A stretch of DNA of 19,561 nt from Armatimonadota bacterium (lineage in GTDB: Bacteria > Armatimonadota > Zipacnadia > Zipacnadales > FEN-943). A program made the translations under genes and the position numbers. Under the pieces are notes generated by a model, which saw only the letters and a program-made list of their open reading frames with translations, had not been told where the DNA came from and did not search any database. Each line of letters begins with the position of its first letter. The first letter of the stretch is position 1. Location: the NCBI GenBank assembly GCA_026419655.1, contig JANZZA010000674.1, positions 1-19,561 of the forward strand, written 5' to 3'. This document shows positions 5,991 through 13,205 of this stretch, one piece after another.

Positions 5991-8127
5991 ACAAATAAGG
6001 AATCTAGCTTTTGTTGGACACAGGGGCTGCGGCAAGACGAGCCTCGCGGAGGCCCTTTTATACCATACGGGTGTCATCTCGCGCATGGGCAGCGTCGAGC
6101 AAGGCAACACCGTCTGCGACGCCGACCCAGAAGAGGCCGAGCGCGGCATTTCCATAATGACGGCTCTTTGCAGTGCGGAACACCGGGGCCATAAAGTGAA
6201 CATCCTAGACACTCCCGGCTACGCAGAGTTTGTAGCTGAGGTCGCTTATGCTATCTGGGTGGCGGACATTGTGGGCCTCGTTTTGGATGCTTCCGCCGGC
6301 GTCGAGGTTCATACGCGGAAGGTTTATGCCATGGCGCGGGAGCGTGGCTTGCCGATCGTCGCCATTGTCAACAAGATGGACAAGGAGCGAGCTGACTTTT
6401 CAGGCTGCCTCCAGGCGATGAAGGAGTCCCTGCCGGGGTGCAGGCCAGTGAGTCTGCAAGTGCCGATTGGGGCCGAGGCCGGCTTCAAAGGCGTGGTAGA
6501 CCTTCTCGGCATGCAGGCCGTCACCGGCGCTGGTCGGGACGCAAAGGCTGGTCCCGTCCCGCCTGAACTTGCCGACGAGGTTGCTGCTGCTCGTATTGCT
6601 CTCATAGAGGCTGTCGTCGAGACCGACGATGCGCTCATGGAGAAGTACCTCGGCGATGAGGAGATAAGCACCGATGAGCTGCTGGCAGCGCTGCGAAACG
6701 GGGTGATGGCGGGCACGCTTGTCCCCGTGGTATGTTGCGCGGCGACGGCGGAGATTGGGACGATTCCTTTGCTGGACGCGGTGATTGACGTCTACCCCCA
6801 CCCCGGCCAGATGCCTGCGTGGAAGGGTTACGCTGGCGGTAGTGTGAGTGAAGAACAGCTTACAGATCCTGGCGGAGTGCGCGTTGGCACCTTGCCGGCG
6901 CGGGGCCAGCAGGGTGGTGAGGAGCGGCCGGCCGACCCCGAGGCTCCCTTCTCGGCCTTTATTTTCAAGACCTTGACCGACCCGTACGTTGGCCGGATTA
7001 GCTTCCTGCGAGTGGTGTCGGGTATGGCCCGTAGCGATGCGGCGGTAGTGGTTGGGAATACGGGTGGGCGCGAGAAGATGTCTGGCCTTGCTCTGCCGCA
7101 AGGGCGCAAGACAACACAGACAGGCGAGCTGTGGCCTGGGGACCTTGGGTGCGTGACGCGCCTTGACAGTGCCAAGACCGGCGATACGCTCTGCGACCCC
7201 AAGGCGACGGTGGTTTTCCCCAAGCCCTGGCTGCCCCAACCCATGCATTCCTTAGCGGCTCGCGGCGAGACGCGCCAGGACGAAGACAAGCTGGGCCCTG
7301 CTCTTGAGCGTGCCGCTGATGAAGACGTCGGTTTCCGGTACGAGCGCAGTGAGGACACAGGCGAGCTAGTGGTCTCGGGCATGGGGCCTCTGCACCTGGA
7401 GACCGTAATCTCGCGCATTAGTCGCCAGATGGGCGTCAAGGTACAGACCACAGAGCCGAAGATTCCCTACCGCGAGAGTATAACTAAGAAGGTGCGAGTT
7501 CACGGCCGGCACAAGAAACAGACCGGTGGGCGAGGGCAGTTCGGTGACGTATGGATACAGGTGGAGCCACTTGAGCGTGGCTTGGGTTTTGAATTTGTAA
7601 ACGCCATAGTCGGCGGTGCTATTCCGGCTAGCTTTATACCGTCGGTTGAAAAAGGCTGCCGCGCGGCCATGGCCAAGGGCGTGCTGGCGGGCTATCCCGT
7701 GGTGGACGTGCGGGTGACGCTCGACGACGGTCAGACCCACCCGGTGGACAGCTCCGACATTGCCTTCCAGTTGGCAGGCCAGATCGCTATGCGCGAGGCT
7801 TTGGCGCAGGCTGGTCCGATCTTACTCGAGCCCATTATGAAGGTGGAAATAACTGCGCCGGACACCCTCACCGGCGACATGGTTTCGGACCTCAACGGCC
7901 GCCGGGCCCGCATTCAAGGCATGGAGCAGGTCGGCGGCGGGATGACGCTGGTGCGCGCGCTAGTGCCGCTGGCTGAAATGCTACGCTATTCGGCCGACTT
8001 GCGCTCGATGACCCAGGGCCGCGCCAGCTACACGATGGAGTTTTCGCATTATGAGCCCGTGCCCCAGCACCTGGCCGAGCAGATAATCGCTCGGGCGAAG
8101 GCGGAGCAGGGGGAAGGGGAGTCCTGA
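5971..8127 (+). CDS. Elongation factor G paralogue (EF-G-2/FusA2 type) inserted in the operon
   Basis: This is a 718-aa translational GTPase with full EF-G architecture. G1 is GHRGCGKT (16-23). The switch region reads ERGISI (57-62), with Ser61 where Thr is usual. G3 is DTPGY (80-84), with Tyr84 replacing the His that helps activate the hydrolytic water. G4 is NKMD (134-137). The later domains include GGRGQFG (519-525) and the domain IV tip HPVDSSDIAF, where His590 matches E. coli EF-G His583, needed for fast translocation; EF-G-like domain V follows. The Tyr in G3 is typical of EF-G-2/FusA2 proteins such as those of Thermus and Mycobacterium, not of canonical FusA. I infer a ribosome-acting paralogue of unknown specialisation. 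It starts at GTG, overlaps rpsQ by 20 nt and precedes rplN by 57 nt. Its codon use looks like that of its neighbours. Confidence 0.93.
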   Translation: MPPHRTEQIRNLAFVGHRGCGKTSLAEALLYHTGVISRMGSVEQGNTVCDADPEEAERGISIMTALCSAEHRGHKVNILDTPGYAEFVAEVAYAIWVADIVGLVLDASAGVEVHTRKVYAMARERGLPIVAIVNKMDKERADFSGCLQAMKESLPGCRPVSLQVPIGAEAGFKGVVDLLGMQAVTGAGRDAKAGPVPPELADEVAAARIALIEAVVETDDALMEKYLGDEEISTDELLAALRNGVMAGTLVPVVCCAATAEIGTIPLLDAVIDVYPHPGQMPAWKGYAGGSVSEEQLTDPGGVRVGTLPARGQQGGEERPADPEAPFSAFIFKTLTDPYVGRISFLRVVSGMARSDAAVVVGNTGGREKMSGLALPQGRKTTQTGELWPGDLGCVTRLDSAKTGDTLCDPKATVVFPKPWLPQPMHSLAARGETRQDEDKLGPALERAADEDVGFRYERSEDTGELVVSGMGPLHLETVISRISRQMGVKVQTTEPKIPYRESITKKVRVHGRHKKQTGGRGQFGDVWIQVEPLERGLGFEFVNAIVGGAIPASFIPSVEKGCRAAMAKGVLAGYPVVDVRVTLDDGQTHPVDSSDIAFQLAGQIAMREALAQAGPILLEPIMKVEITAPDTLTGDMVSDLNGRRARIQGMEQVGGGMTLVRALVPLAEMLRYSADLRSMTQGRASYTMEFSHYEPVPQHLAEQIIARAKAEQGEGES

Positions 8128-8184
8128 GTGGGCGCGGCCCAAGGATGCCTGCCGGCGTGGCGCAGCGAAGCAGGGGTAATAGCG

Positions 8185-8556
8185 ATGATTCAGGCGCAAA
8201 CACGGCTTAAGGTTGCTGATAACACAGGAGTTCAGGAAATCATGTGCATCCGCGTGGTTGGGCGCGGCGGCACCACGACCTATGGCTCTCTTGGGGATCA
8301 GATTGTTGCTTCCGCCAAGCAGGTGACGCCCCAGAGCCAGATACCTAAGGGCAGCGTGGTGCGGGCGGTGATCGTGCGGTGCCGCAAGACTGTTAACCGC
8401 CCGGATGGAACCAGCGTGCGTTTCGACGATAACGCGGCTGTGTTGATTGATAACGCTGGCAACCCGCGGGGCACGCGCGTGTTCGGCCCTGTGGCCAGGG
8501 AACTGCGGGAAAAGCAGTACATGAAGATAGTGTCCCTGGCTCCGGAAGTGGTGTAG
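8185..8556 (+). CDS. rplN: 50S ribosomal protein L14 (uL14)
   Basis: L14 is a five-stranded barrel protein at the subunit interface; it forms intersubunit bridges and is the docking site for the silencing factor RsfS. ATG 8185 gives 123 aa beginning MIQAQTRLKVADNTGVQEIMCI, the standard opening. The frame is open back to the EF-G stop, but that would add 19 residues absent from the family. AGGGG about 8-10 nt upstream is the ribosome-binding site. Further landmarks are KGSVVRAVIVR, DDNAAVLIDNAGNPRGTRVFGPVARELR and MKIVSLAPEVV. It restarts the spc-type gene order after the GTPase insertion. Confidence 0.97.
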   Translation: MIQAQTRLKVADNTGVQEIMCIRVVGRGGTTTYGSLGDQIVASAKQVTPQSQIPKGSVVRAVIVRCRKTVNRPDGTSVRFDDNAAVLIDNAGNPRGTRVFGPVARELREKQYMKIVSLAPEVV

Positions 8557-8574
8557 AGCAGGAGAGTGGACATC

Positions 8575-8946
8575 ATGGCGCGGGCTACGGCTAGAGGCGA
8601 GCGCAAGCGCATTAAGCCGCATCTTAAGCGGGGCGACCTGGTGATGGTAATTGCCGGCAAGGAGTTTCTGGGCCGGGCGACGCCTCGCCGCGGGCGCATC
8701 ATAAAGGTGCTGGCCGCCAAGGGTAAGGTCACGGTGGAGGGCATAAATGTGGTAAAGAAGGCGGTGCGGCAGACTTCGAAGGTGCGGCAGGCAGGCATCA
8801 TAGACATGCCGGCCCCGATAGACATTTCCAATGTCATGCTGGTATGTCCGGCATGCGACGCTCCCACGCGGGTGGCCATGCGCGTGCGCCCTGATGGGCG
8901 CAAGGTGCGCGTGTGCCGCCGCTGCAAGCAGGACATTGACGAGTAA
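8575..8946 (+). CDS. rplX: 50S ribosomal protein L24 (uL24), four-cysteine type
   Basis: L24 initiates 50S assembly and later sits at the tunnel exit. ATG 8575, ten bases after AGGAG (8560-8564), gives 123 aa; GTG 8566 lies too close to that site. The KOW segment (KRGDLVMVIAGKEFLG, then RRGRIIKVLAAKGKVTVEGINVVKK) is clear. The C-terminal part holds Cys91, Cys94, Cys114 and Cys117 in a CxxC-CxxC arrangement that could bind zinc; other bacterial L24 proteins have it too. The product is about 20 residues longer than E. coli L24. Confidence 0.96.
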   Translation: MARATARGERKRIKPHLKRGDLVMVIAGKEFLGRATPRRGRIIKVLAAKGKVTVEGINVVKKAVRQTSKVRQAGIIDMPAPIDISNVMLVCPACDAPTRVAMRVRPDGRKVRVCRRCKQDIDE

Positions 8947-8979
8947 TCAGCGCGGTTGGCGAAGGTGGTTGCAAAGCTT

Positions 8980-9546
8980 ATGGCGCAGGCGGATACAACT
9001 TACGTTCCTCGGCTTAAGAAACGCTACGAAGAGGAAGTCCGGCCAGCCCTGATGGAGCGGTTTGGTTACGACAACGTCATGCGTGCGCCCAGGCTGGTGA
9101 AGGTGTGCATTAACATGGGCGTCGGCAAGGCCAAAGAGGACTTCCAGACGCTGGAGAACGCTGTCAAGGAAGTGGCTCAGATAGTGGGCCAGCGTCCGGT
9201 TATCACACGGGCCAAGAAGTCCATATCGGCCTTTGGGGTGCGCAAGGGCATGCCGGTGGGGCTTCGGGTGACGCTGCGGGGCAGGCGCATGTGGGAGTTT
9301 CTTGACCGGCTTTTCAATCTGGCGCTCCCGCGCATTCGAGACTTTCGGGGACTCTCCCGTGACGGTTTTGACGGCCGCGGCAACTACACTTTCGGCATTA
9401 GCGACCACCTCATCTTTCCGGAGCTTAGTTATGACGACGTGGAGCGCCAGCGCGGTATGGACATAACAATCGTGACGACCGCGCCGACGGACGAGGAAGC
9501 CATGGCCTTGCTCGAGGGCATTGGCATACCGTTGGCGCGCGAGTAG
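8980..9546 (+). CDS. rplE: 50S ribosomal protein L5 (uL5)
   Basis: L5 binds 5S rRNA in the central protuberance and touches P-site tRNA. ATG 8980 gives 188 aa (MAQADTTYVPRLKKRYEEEV), slightly above the usual 179. The frame extends to TTG 8956 and GTG 8965, but GAAGGTGG at 8961-8968 fits ATG 8980 best. Landmarks are PALMERFGYDNVMRAPRLVKVCINMGVGKA, GQRPVITRAKKSISAFGVRKGMPVGLRVTLRG, RDFRGLSRDGFDGRGNYTFGISDHLIFPEL and GMDITIVTTAPTDEEA. All are standard for L5. Confidence 0.96.
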   Translation: MAQADTTYVPRLKKRYEEEVRPALMERFGYDNVMRAPRLVKVCINMGVGKAKEDFQTLENAVKEVAQIVGQRPVITRAKKSISAFGVRKGMPVGLRVTLRGRRMWEFLDRLFNLALPRIRDFRGLSRDGFDGRGNYTFGISDHLIFPELSYDDVERQRGMDITIVTTAPTDEEAMALLEGIGIPLARE

Positions 9547-9575
9547 AAGGGGTTTCCAGGAGGGCAAGCGGGACC

Positions 9576-9761
9576 GTGGCAAAACGATCCTGGATTGTCA
9601 AACAGCAAAGAGAGCCCAAATTCAGAGTGCGCAGGTACAACCGTTGTGCCCTTTGTGGCCGGCGGCGCGGCTATATGCGACGGTTCGGCGTCTGCCGCAT
9701 TTGTTTTCGTGAGAATGCCCTGGCGGGCAACATTCCTGGAGTTCGGAAGGCGAGCTGGTAG
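9576..9761 (+). CDS. rpsN: 30S ribosomal protein S14, short zinc type (uS14)
   Basis: S14 is a 30S head protein next to S10 and S19. The 61-aa product is the short zinc-binding form, with Cys24, Cys27, Cys40 and Cys43 as a CxxC-x12-CxxC ribbon and the typical ending FRENALAGNIPGVRKASW. The start is GTG 9576, giving MAKRSWIVKQ, preceded by CCAGGAGGG about 12 nt upstream. The stop is followed three bases later by rpsH. Presence of the zinc form argues against the enterobacterial 101-aa type. No second S14 is seen in the window. Confidence 0.97.
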   Translation: MAKRSWIVKQQREPKFRVRRYNRCALCGRRRGYMRRFGVCRICFRENALAGNIPGVRKASW

Positions 9762-9764
9762 ACC

Positions 9765-10220
9765 ATGCCGAACGGAACTGCCACCCAGAACATCCAGCAG
9801 CCGGCGTCCGGCGTCGGCAAGTCTGCGGGGGCTTTGAACGATCCTATCGGCGACATGCTGACCCGCATCCGCAATGCGGTGATGGCTCGTCACAGCAACG
9901 TACGAGTGCCTGTCTCCAAGATAAAGATAGAAATCGCCAAGATACTTCACGACGAGGGCTACATTCGCGGCTTCCAGTTGGTGGCCAAGGGGCGTGAGAT
10001 GCGCATCCGCCTTAAGTACGACGAAAACAATGAGCCGGTGCTGCAGGGCCTGAAGCGGGTGAGCAAGCCGGGCCAGCGGGTATACGTTGGCCACGATGAA
10101 CTACCGAGAGTACTCTCGGGGCTGGGTGTGGCCATTCTTTCTACTGACCAAGGGGTCATGACCGCACGTGAGGCGAAGCGCCGCAAACTTGGCGGCGAGG
10201 TATTGGCCTACGTGTGGTAA
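9765..10220 (+). CDS. rpsH: 30S ribosomal protein S8 (uS8), N-terminally extended
   Basis: S8 binds the central domain of 16S rRNA and, in E. coli, represses the spc operon. The S8 fold begins at LNDPIGDMLTRIRNAV (from about residue 24) and closes with STDQGVMTAREAKRRKLGGEVLAYVW. The ORF is 151 aa, about 20 more than usual, because 23 residues rich in Gln, Gly, Ser and Pro precede the core. ATG 9765 lies three bases after the rpsN stop, so the extension is probably made. An in-frame TTG at 9834 would remove it exactly and is the only alternative start I see. Confidence 0.94.
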   Translation: MPNGTATQNIQQPASGVGKSAGALNDPIGDMLTRIRNAVMARHSNVRVPVSKIKIEIAKILHDEGYIRGFQLVAKGREMRIRLKYDENNEPVLQGLKRVSKPGQRVYVGHDELPRVLSGLGVAILSTDQGVMTAREAKRRKLGGEVLAYVW

Positions 10221-10235
10221 GTGGGGGCATCAGCG

Positions 10236-10790
10236 ATGTCGCGCGTTGGACGACGACCAATACCGATACCGCCGGGCGTCAAGGTGACCGTGGAAGCGGG
10301 CAACGTGGTGCGCGTGGCATCCGGCAAGAAAGAGCTTGTCTTTACAGCGCACCCGGACATCACGGTGCGCGTTGAGGATGGCCAGGTGATGGTTGAGCGC
10401 CCGAGCGACCGGAAGTTTCATCGTCAGCTTCACGGGACCACGCGTGCCCTCCTTGCCAACATGATTCAGGGCGTGGCCCAAGGCTTTGAAAAGGTGCTCG
10501 AGCTTCATGGCCTGGGCTACCGCGCCGACATGCGTGGCAAGTCCCTGGTCATGCAGTTGGGCTTTGCCCACGAGGTAGTCTACACACCCACTCACGACGT
10601 GGAGATTTCTGTCGAGGGACAGAGGCCAATCCTCATTCGTGTCCGGGGGTCTGACAAGCAGCAGGTGGGACAGGTAGCGGCGGAAATCCGTCGTCTTCGC
10701 CCTGTGGAGCCTTACAAGGGTAAGGGACTGCGCTATCAGGGCGAGAAGGTTCGGCTGAAGCCTGGAAAGGCCGGGCGAGCTGCCAAGTAG
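10236..10790 (+). CDS. rplF: 50S ribosomal protein L6 (uL6)
   Basis: L6 has two similar alpha/beta domains and lies near the sarcin-ricin loop, where the GTPase factors bind. ATG 10236 gives 184 aa beginning MSRVGRRPIPIPPGVKV. GGGGGC about 8 nt upstream serves as Shine-Dalgarno, and GTG 10221 is a less likely start. Landmarks are LHGTTRALLANMIQGVAQGFEKVLELHGLGYRA, the strand VVYTPTHDVEISVEGQ and the C-terminal signature RRLRPVEPYKGKGLRYQGEKVRLKPGKAG. Length and motifs are standard. Confidence 0.97.
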   Translation: MSRVGRRPIPIPPGVKVTVEAGNVVRVASGKKELVFTAHPDITVRVEDGQVMVERPSDRKFHRQLHGTTRALLANMIQGVAQGFEKVLELHGLGYRADMRGKSLVMQLGFAHEVVYTPTHDVEISVEGQRPILIRVRGSDKQQVGQVAAEIRRLRPVEPYKGKGLRYQGEKVRLKPGKAGRAAK

Positions 10791-10821
10791 TGTCGAGGTA
10801 CTTCACGTGAGGTGTTCAGCG

Positions 10822-11196
10822 GTGGGCATCGAAAAAGACCGCAAGGCGGCCAGAAAGCGCAGGCACGCTCACGTGCGCAAGCACGTCGAAGGGCGTCCTG
10901 AGCGCCCGCGGCTTTGCGTTACCAAGACCTGCAAGCACATCTATGCCCAGGTGATTGATGATTGGGCCGGGCGCACTCTTGCCATGGCCTGTACGCTCGA
11001 TAAGGGCGTGCGTGAGCAGCTAAATGGGGCGTCCGCAAAATCCTGCGACGCGGCGAGAGTGGTAGGGCGAGTGCTCGCTGAGCGGGCCAAAGCCGCAGGT
11101 ATCACCGCCGTGGTCTTTGACCGTGGTGGTTGGCCGTACCACGGCCGCGTGAAGGCTTTGGCCGAGGGCGCCCGGGAAGGCGGCCTGGAGTTTTAG
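10822..11196 (+). CDS. rplR: 50S ribosomal protein L18 (uL18)
   Basis: L18 binds 5S rRNA together with L5 and L25-type proteins. GTG 10822 gives 124 aa (MGIEKDRKAARKRRHAHVRKHVEG). GTG 10807, also with a GAGGT site, would add five residues (MRCSA) that do not look like L18. The core GRPERPRLCVTKTCKHIYAQVIDD, the helix AARVVGRVLAERAKAAGITAVVFDRGG and the ending YHGRVKALAEGAREGGLEF are diagnostic. In most bacteria rpsE follows directly; here rpmD does, after 17 nt. Confidence 0.95.
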   Translation: MGIEKDRKAARKRRHAHVRKHVEGRPERPRLCVTKTCKHIYAQVIDDWAGRTLAMACTLDKGVREQLNGASAKSCDAARVVGRVLAERAKAAGITAVVFDRGGWPYHGRVKALAEGAREGGLEF

Positions 11197-11213
11197 TGGG
11201 GAGAGCTGTGGCC

Positions 11214-11408
11214 ATGACCGACAGGAAGATCAAGATTACCCTATGCCGCAGCCTCATCGGTTGCCACGTGAAGCGGCGCCGGACCATCCGCGCCCTGGGG
11301 CTGCGGCGCGTCAACGATACTGTCATCCAGCCGGATAATCCGTCCATCCGCGGTATGCTGCGAATGGTGGCGGACCTGGTTAAGGTGGAGCCGGCGGAGG
11401 GAGCGTGA
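11214..11408 (+). CDS. rpmD: 50S ribosomal protein L30 (uL30)
   Basis: L30 is a small 50S surface protein. The 64-aa product has KIKITLCRSLIGCHVKRRRTIRALGLRRVNDTV, then DNPSIRGMLRMVADLVKVE, the family pattern. ATG 11214 lies about ten bases after GGGGAGA, and GTG 11208 is a possible earlier start. The frame is open upstream, but that part overlaps rplR and is not L30. The gene sits where rpsE would normally begin, immediately after rplR. Confidence 0.95.
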   Translation: MTDRKIKITLCRSLIGCHVKRRRTIRALGLRRVNDTVIQPDNPSIRGMLRMVADLVKVEPAEGA

Positions 11409-11418
11409 GGGAGCAGCC

Positions 11419-11880
11419 ATGCGACTGAGCGAAGTGCAGCCTAATCCGGGTCGGGTGAAGGAGCGCAAGCGGGTAGGCCGGGGCCATTCTGCCGGCGGCG
11501 GCAAGACTGCTGGGCGCGGCATGAAGGGCGAGAAAGCCCGCGATACGGTCAAGCCAGGGTTTGCAGGCCGGAACGTTCCCTTGGCCCGGCGCCTGCCTAA
11601 GAAGCGCGGGCAGTCCAACAAGGCCCATAACATAGGCATCTTCCGCCGGGAGTATGTCGTCGTCAACGTCGGCTCTCTGGAGCGCTTCGCCGACGACACT
11701 GTCATTACTCCGGAGCTGCTTCTTCAGGAGCGCGTAGTGCGTGACCTGCACGACGGCCTTAAAGTGCTGGGTGACGGGGAATTGACGCGGCGGTTGCGCG
11801 TGCAGGCACACGCCTTCAGCGAGTCGGCGCGCCAGAAAATAGAGGCCGCCGGTGGCACGGCCGAGGTGATTGGCGCATGA
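11419..11880 (+). CDS. rplO: 50S ribosomal protein L15 (uL15)
   Basis: L15 is a late-assembly 50S protein with a long basic N-terminal extension that enters the rRNA. The ORF is 153 aa: MRLSEVQPNPGRVKERKRVGRGHSAGGGKTAGRGMKGEKAR, the FAGRNVPLARRLPKKRG stretch, and the globular C-terminal part ending RQKIEAAGGTAEVIGA. GAGGGAG overlaps the rpmD stop and ends about five bases before ATG 11419. The stop shares four bases with the secY start (ATGA), indicating translational coupling. Confidence 0.96.
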   Translation: MRLSEVQPNPGRVKERKRVGRGHSAGGGKTAGRGMKGEKARDTVKPGFAGRNVPLARRLPKKRGQSNKAHNIGIFRREYVVVNVGSLERFADDTVITPELLLQERVVRDLHDGLKVLGDGELTRRLRVQAHAFSESARQKIEAAGGTAEVIGA

Positions 11881-13205
11881 AACAGCGCCTGGCCGGCCTC
11901 GTGACGGCCCTCAGGGTGCCAGAAATCCGGCGCCGCATCTTCTTTGTGATGTGGATGTTTGCGGTTTACGTGGCTTGCGCTCACGTGCCGCTGCCGGGCG
12001 TTGACAAGGAGGCCATTGATCGGCTGTTCCAGCGAGGGGCAGGGCTCGGTGACATCCTGGACACCTTTGCCGGGGGATCGCTGAGACGTTTCTCGGTGCT
12101 GGCCCTGGGCATTATGCCCTACATCAATGCTTCGATTATCTTCCAGCTACTGGTCATGGCCGTGCCGGCGCTGGAAAAAATCTCGAAAGAGGAAGACGGC
12201 CCAAAGAAGATTGCTCAGTGGACTAAGTACTGGACGATACCTTTGGCGGCGCTTCAGGCGGCAGGCATGATTGGATGGTTTGGCGGCATGGGGGCCTTCA
12301 CGGGCGGCCTTGGTGTGCGGCTGTTTGATATCGCCATGATGACGTCCGGGACCATGTTTCTAATGTGGCTGGGCGAGATGATTTCCGAGCGCGGCATTGG
12401 CCAGGGCATTTCCTTGATCATCTTTGCCGGCATCATGACCCGCATGCCTACCGACGTTGCTCGCACCATCATGCTCTGGCGCGGCGGCGAGTTTGGCCTG
12501 ACCAACATCGTCTTCTTGCTGGTATTTTTCCTTGCTACTGTCTATCTTATCGTTCTCGTCCAGCAAGCGCAGCGGAAGATACCTGTCCAGTATGCAAAGC
12601 GCATCCGCGGCGGCAAGATTTACGGCGGCGGCTCGACTTTCCTGCCCCTGCGCGTAAACCAGGCTGGGGTCATTCCGATTATTTTCGCTATATCGGTTGC
12701 CATGTTCCCTGCCACGCTGGCCCAGCTTTTCGGGTCGCCAGCAATGATTCAGGCTATCTCCCGCCTCGGCGTCTCGGAAAACGTCGTGCGGAACGCCATA
12801 CTTTCAATCGTCGAGTACACCACCCCAGGAGCTAACTTCTTTGCCACCGCACTTTATTTTGTGCTCGTCGTTGTTTTCACGTACTTCTACACCGCGGTTA
12901 CCTTCAACCCAGAGCAGATTGCGGAGAACCTGCAAAAAAATGGCGGTGCCATACCCGGGATCCGGCCCGGCGAGCGCACGCGCGACTATCTAGACCGCAT
13001 TCTATATCGTATTACGCTTATAGGGGCCATTTTCCTGGGCTTCATCGCGGTGATTGAGTTTTACGTCGGGCCGATAACGGGCGTGACGACTTTCACCCTG
13101 GTCGGTGGCACGTCCCTACTGATCGTGGTCGGTGTGGCTCTCGACACTATGCAGCAAATTGAGGCCCAGCTCCTGATGCGGCACATGCGGGGGTTCTTGG
13201 TCTAG
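11877..13205 (+). CDS. secY: Protein translocase subunit SecY
   Basis: SecY is the channel of the Sec translocon in the cytoplasmic membrane. The ORF is 442 aa and rich in long hydrophobic segments consistent with the ten-helix topology. Family landmarks include an early first helix (FFVMWMFAVYVACAHVPLPGV), the plug-region DTFAGGSLRRFSVLALGIMPYINASII, GIGQGISLIIFAGI, and the cytosolic loop KRIRGGKIYGGGSTFLPLRVNQAGVIPIIFA. The C-terminal region has GIRPGERTRDYLDRILYRIT and ends IEAQLLMRHMRGFLV. It overlaps rplO by four bases and adk by one. Confidence 0.98.
   Translation: MKQRLAGLVTALRVPEIRRRIFFVMWMFAVYVACAHVPLPGVDKEAIDRLFQRGAGLGDILDTFAGGSLRRFSVLALGIMPYINASIIFQLLVMAVPALEKISKEEDGPKKIAQWTKYWTIPLAALQAAGMIGWFGGMGAFTGGLGVRLFDIAMMTSGTMFLMWLGEMISERGIGQGISLIIFAGIMTRMPTDVARTIMLWRGGEFGLTNIVFLLVFFLATVYLIVLVQQAQRKIPVQYAKRIRGGKIYGGGSTFLPLRVNQAGVIPIIFAISVAMFPATLAQLFGSPAMIQAISRLGVSENVVRNAILSIVEYTTPGANFFATALYFVLVVVFTYFYTAVTFNPEQIAENLQKNGGAIPGIRPGERTRDYLDRILYRITLIGAIFLGFIAVIEFYVGPITGVTTFTLVGGTSLLIVVGVALDTMQQIEAQLLMRHMRGFLV

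Noticed and set aside
6400..7248. 282-codon open frame on the minus strand opposite the EF-G-like gene
   Set aside because: It is an antisense shadow of a strongly conserved coding region; its translation shows no family resemblance and it has no suitable operon context.
5971..8127. The EF-G-like gene as the canonical fusA
   Set aside because: The G3 Tyr and switch I Ser fit EF-G-2/FusA2, and canonical fusA is expected upstream of tuf, outside the window. The matter stays open until the genome is seen, so no fusA symbol was given.
8845..8925. Cys4 zinc ribbon in L24 as a novelty
   Set aside because: This CxxC...CxxC arrangement is present in many bacterial L24 proteins; likewise the Cys motifs of S14, S4, L36 and Adk are common.
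11130..11213. Upstream part of the open frame containing rpmD as a remnant of S5
   Set aside because: These codons overlap rplR in another frame and show no S5 motif; they are simply open by composition.
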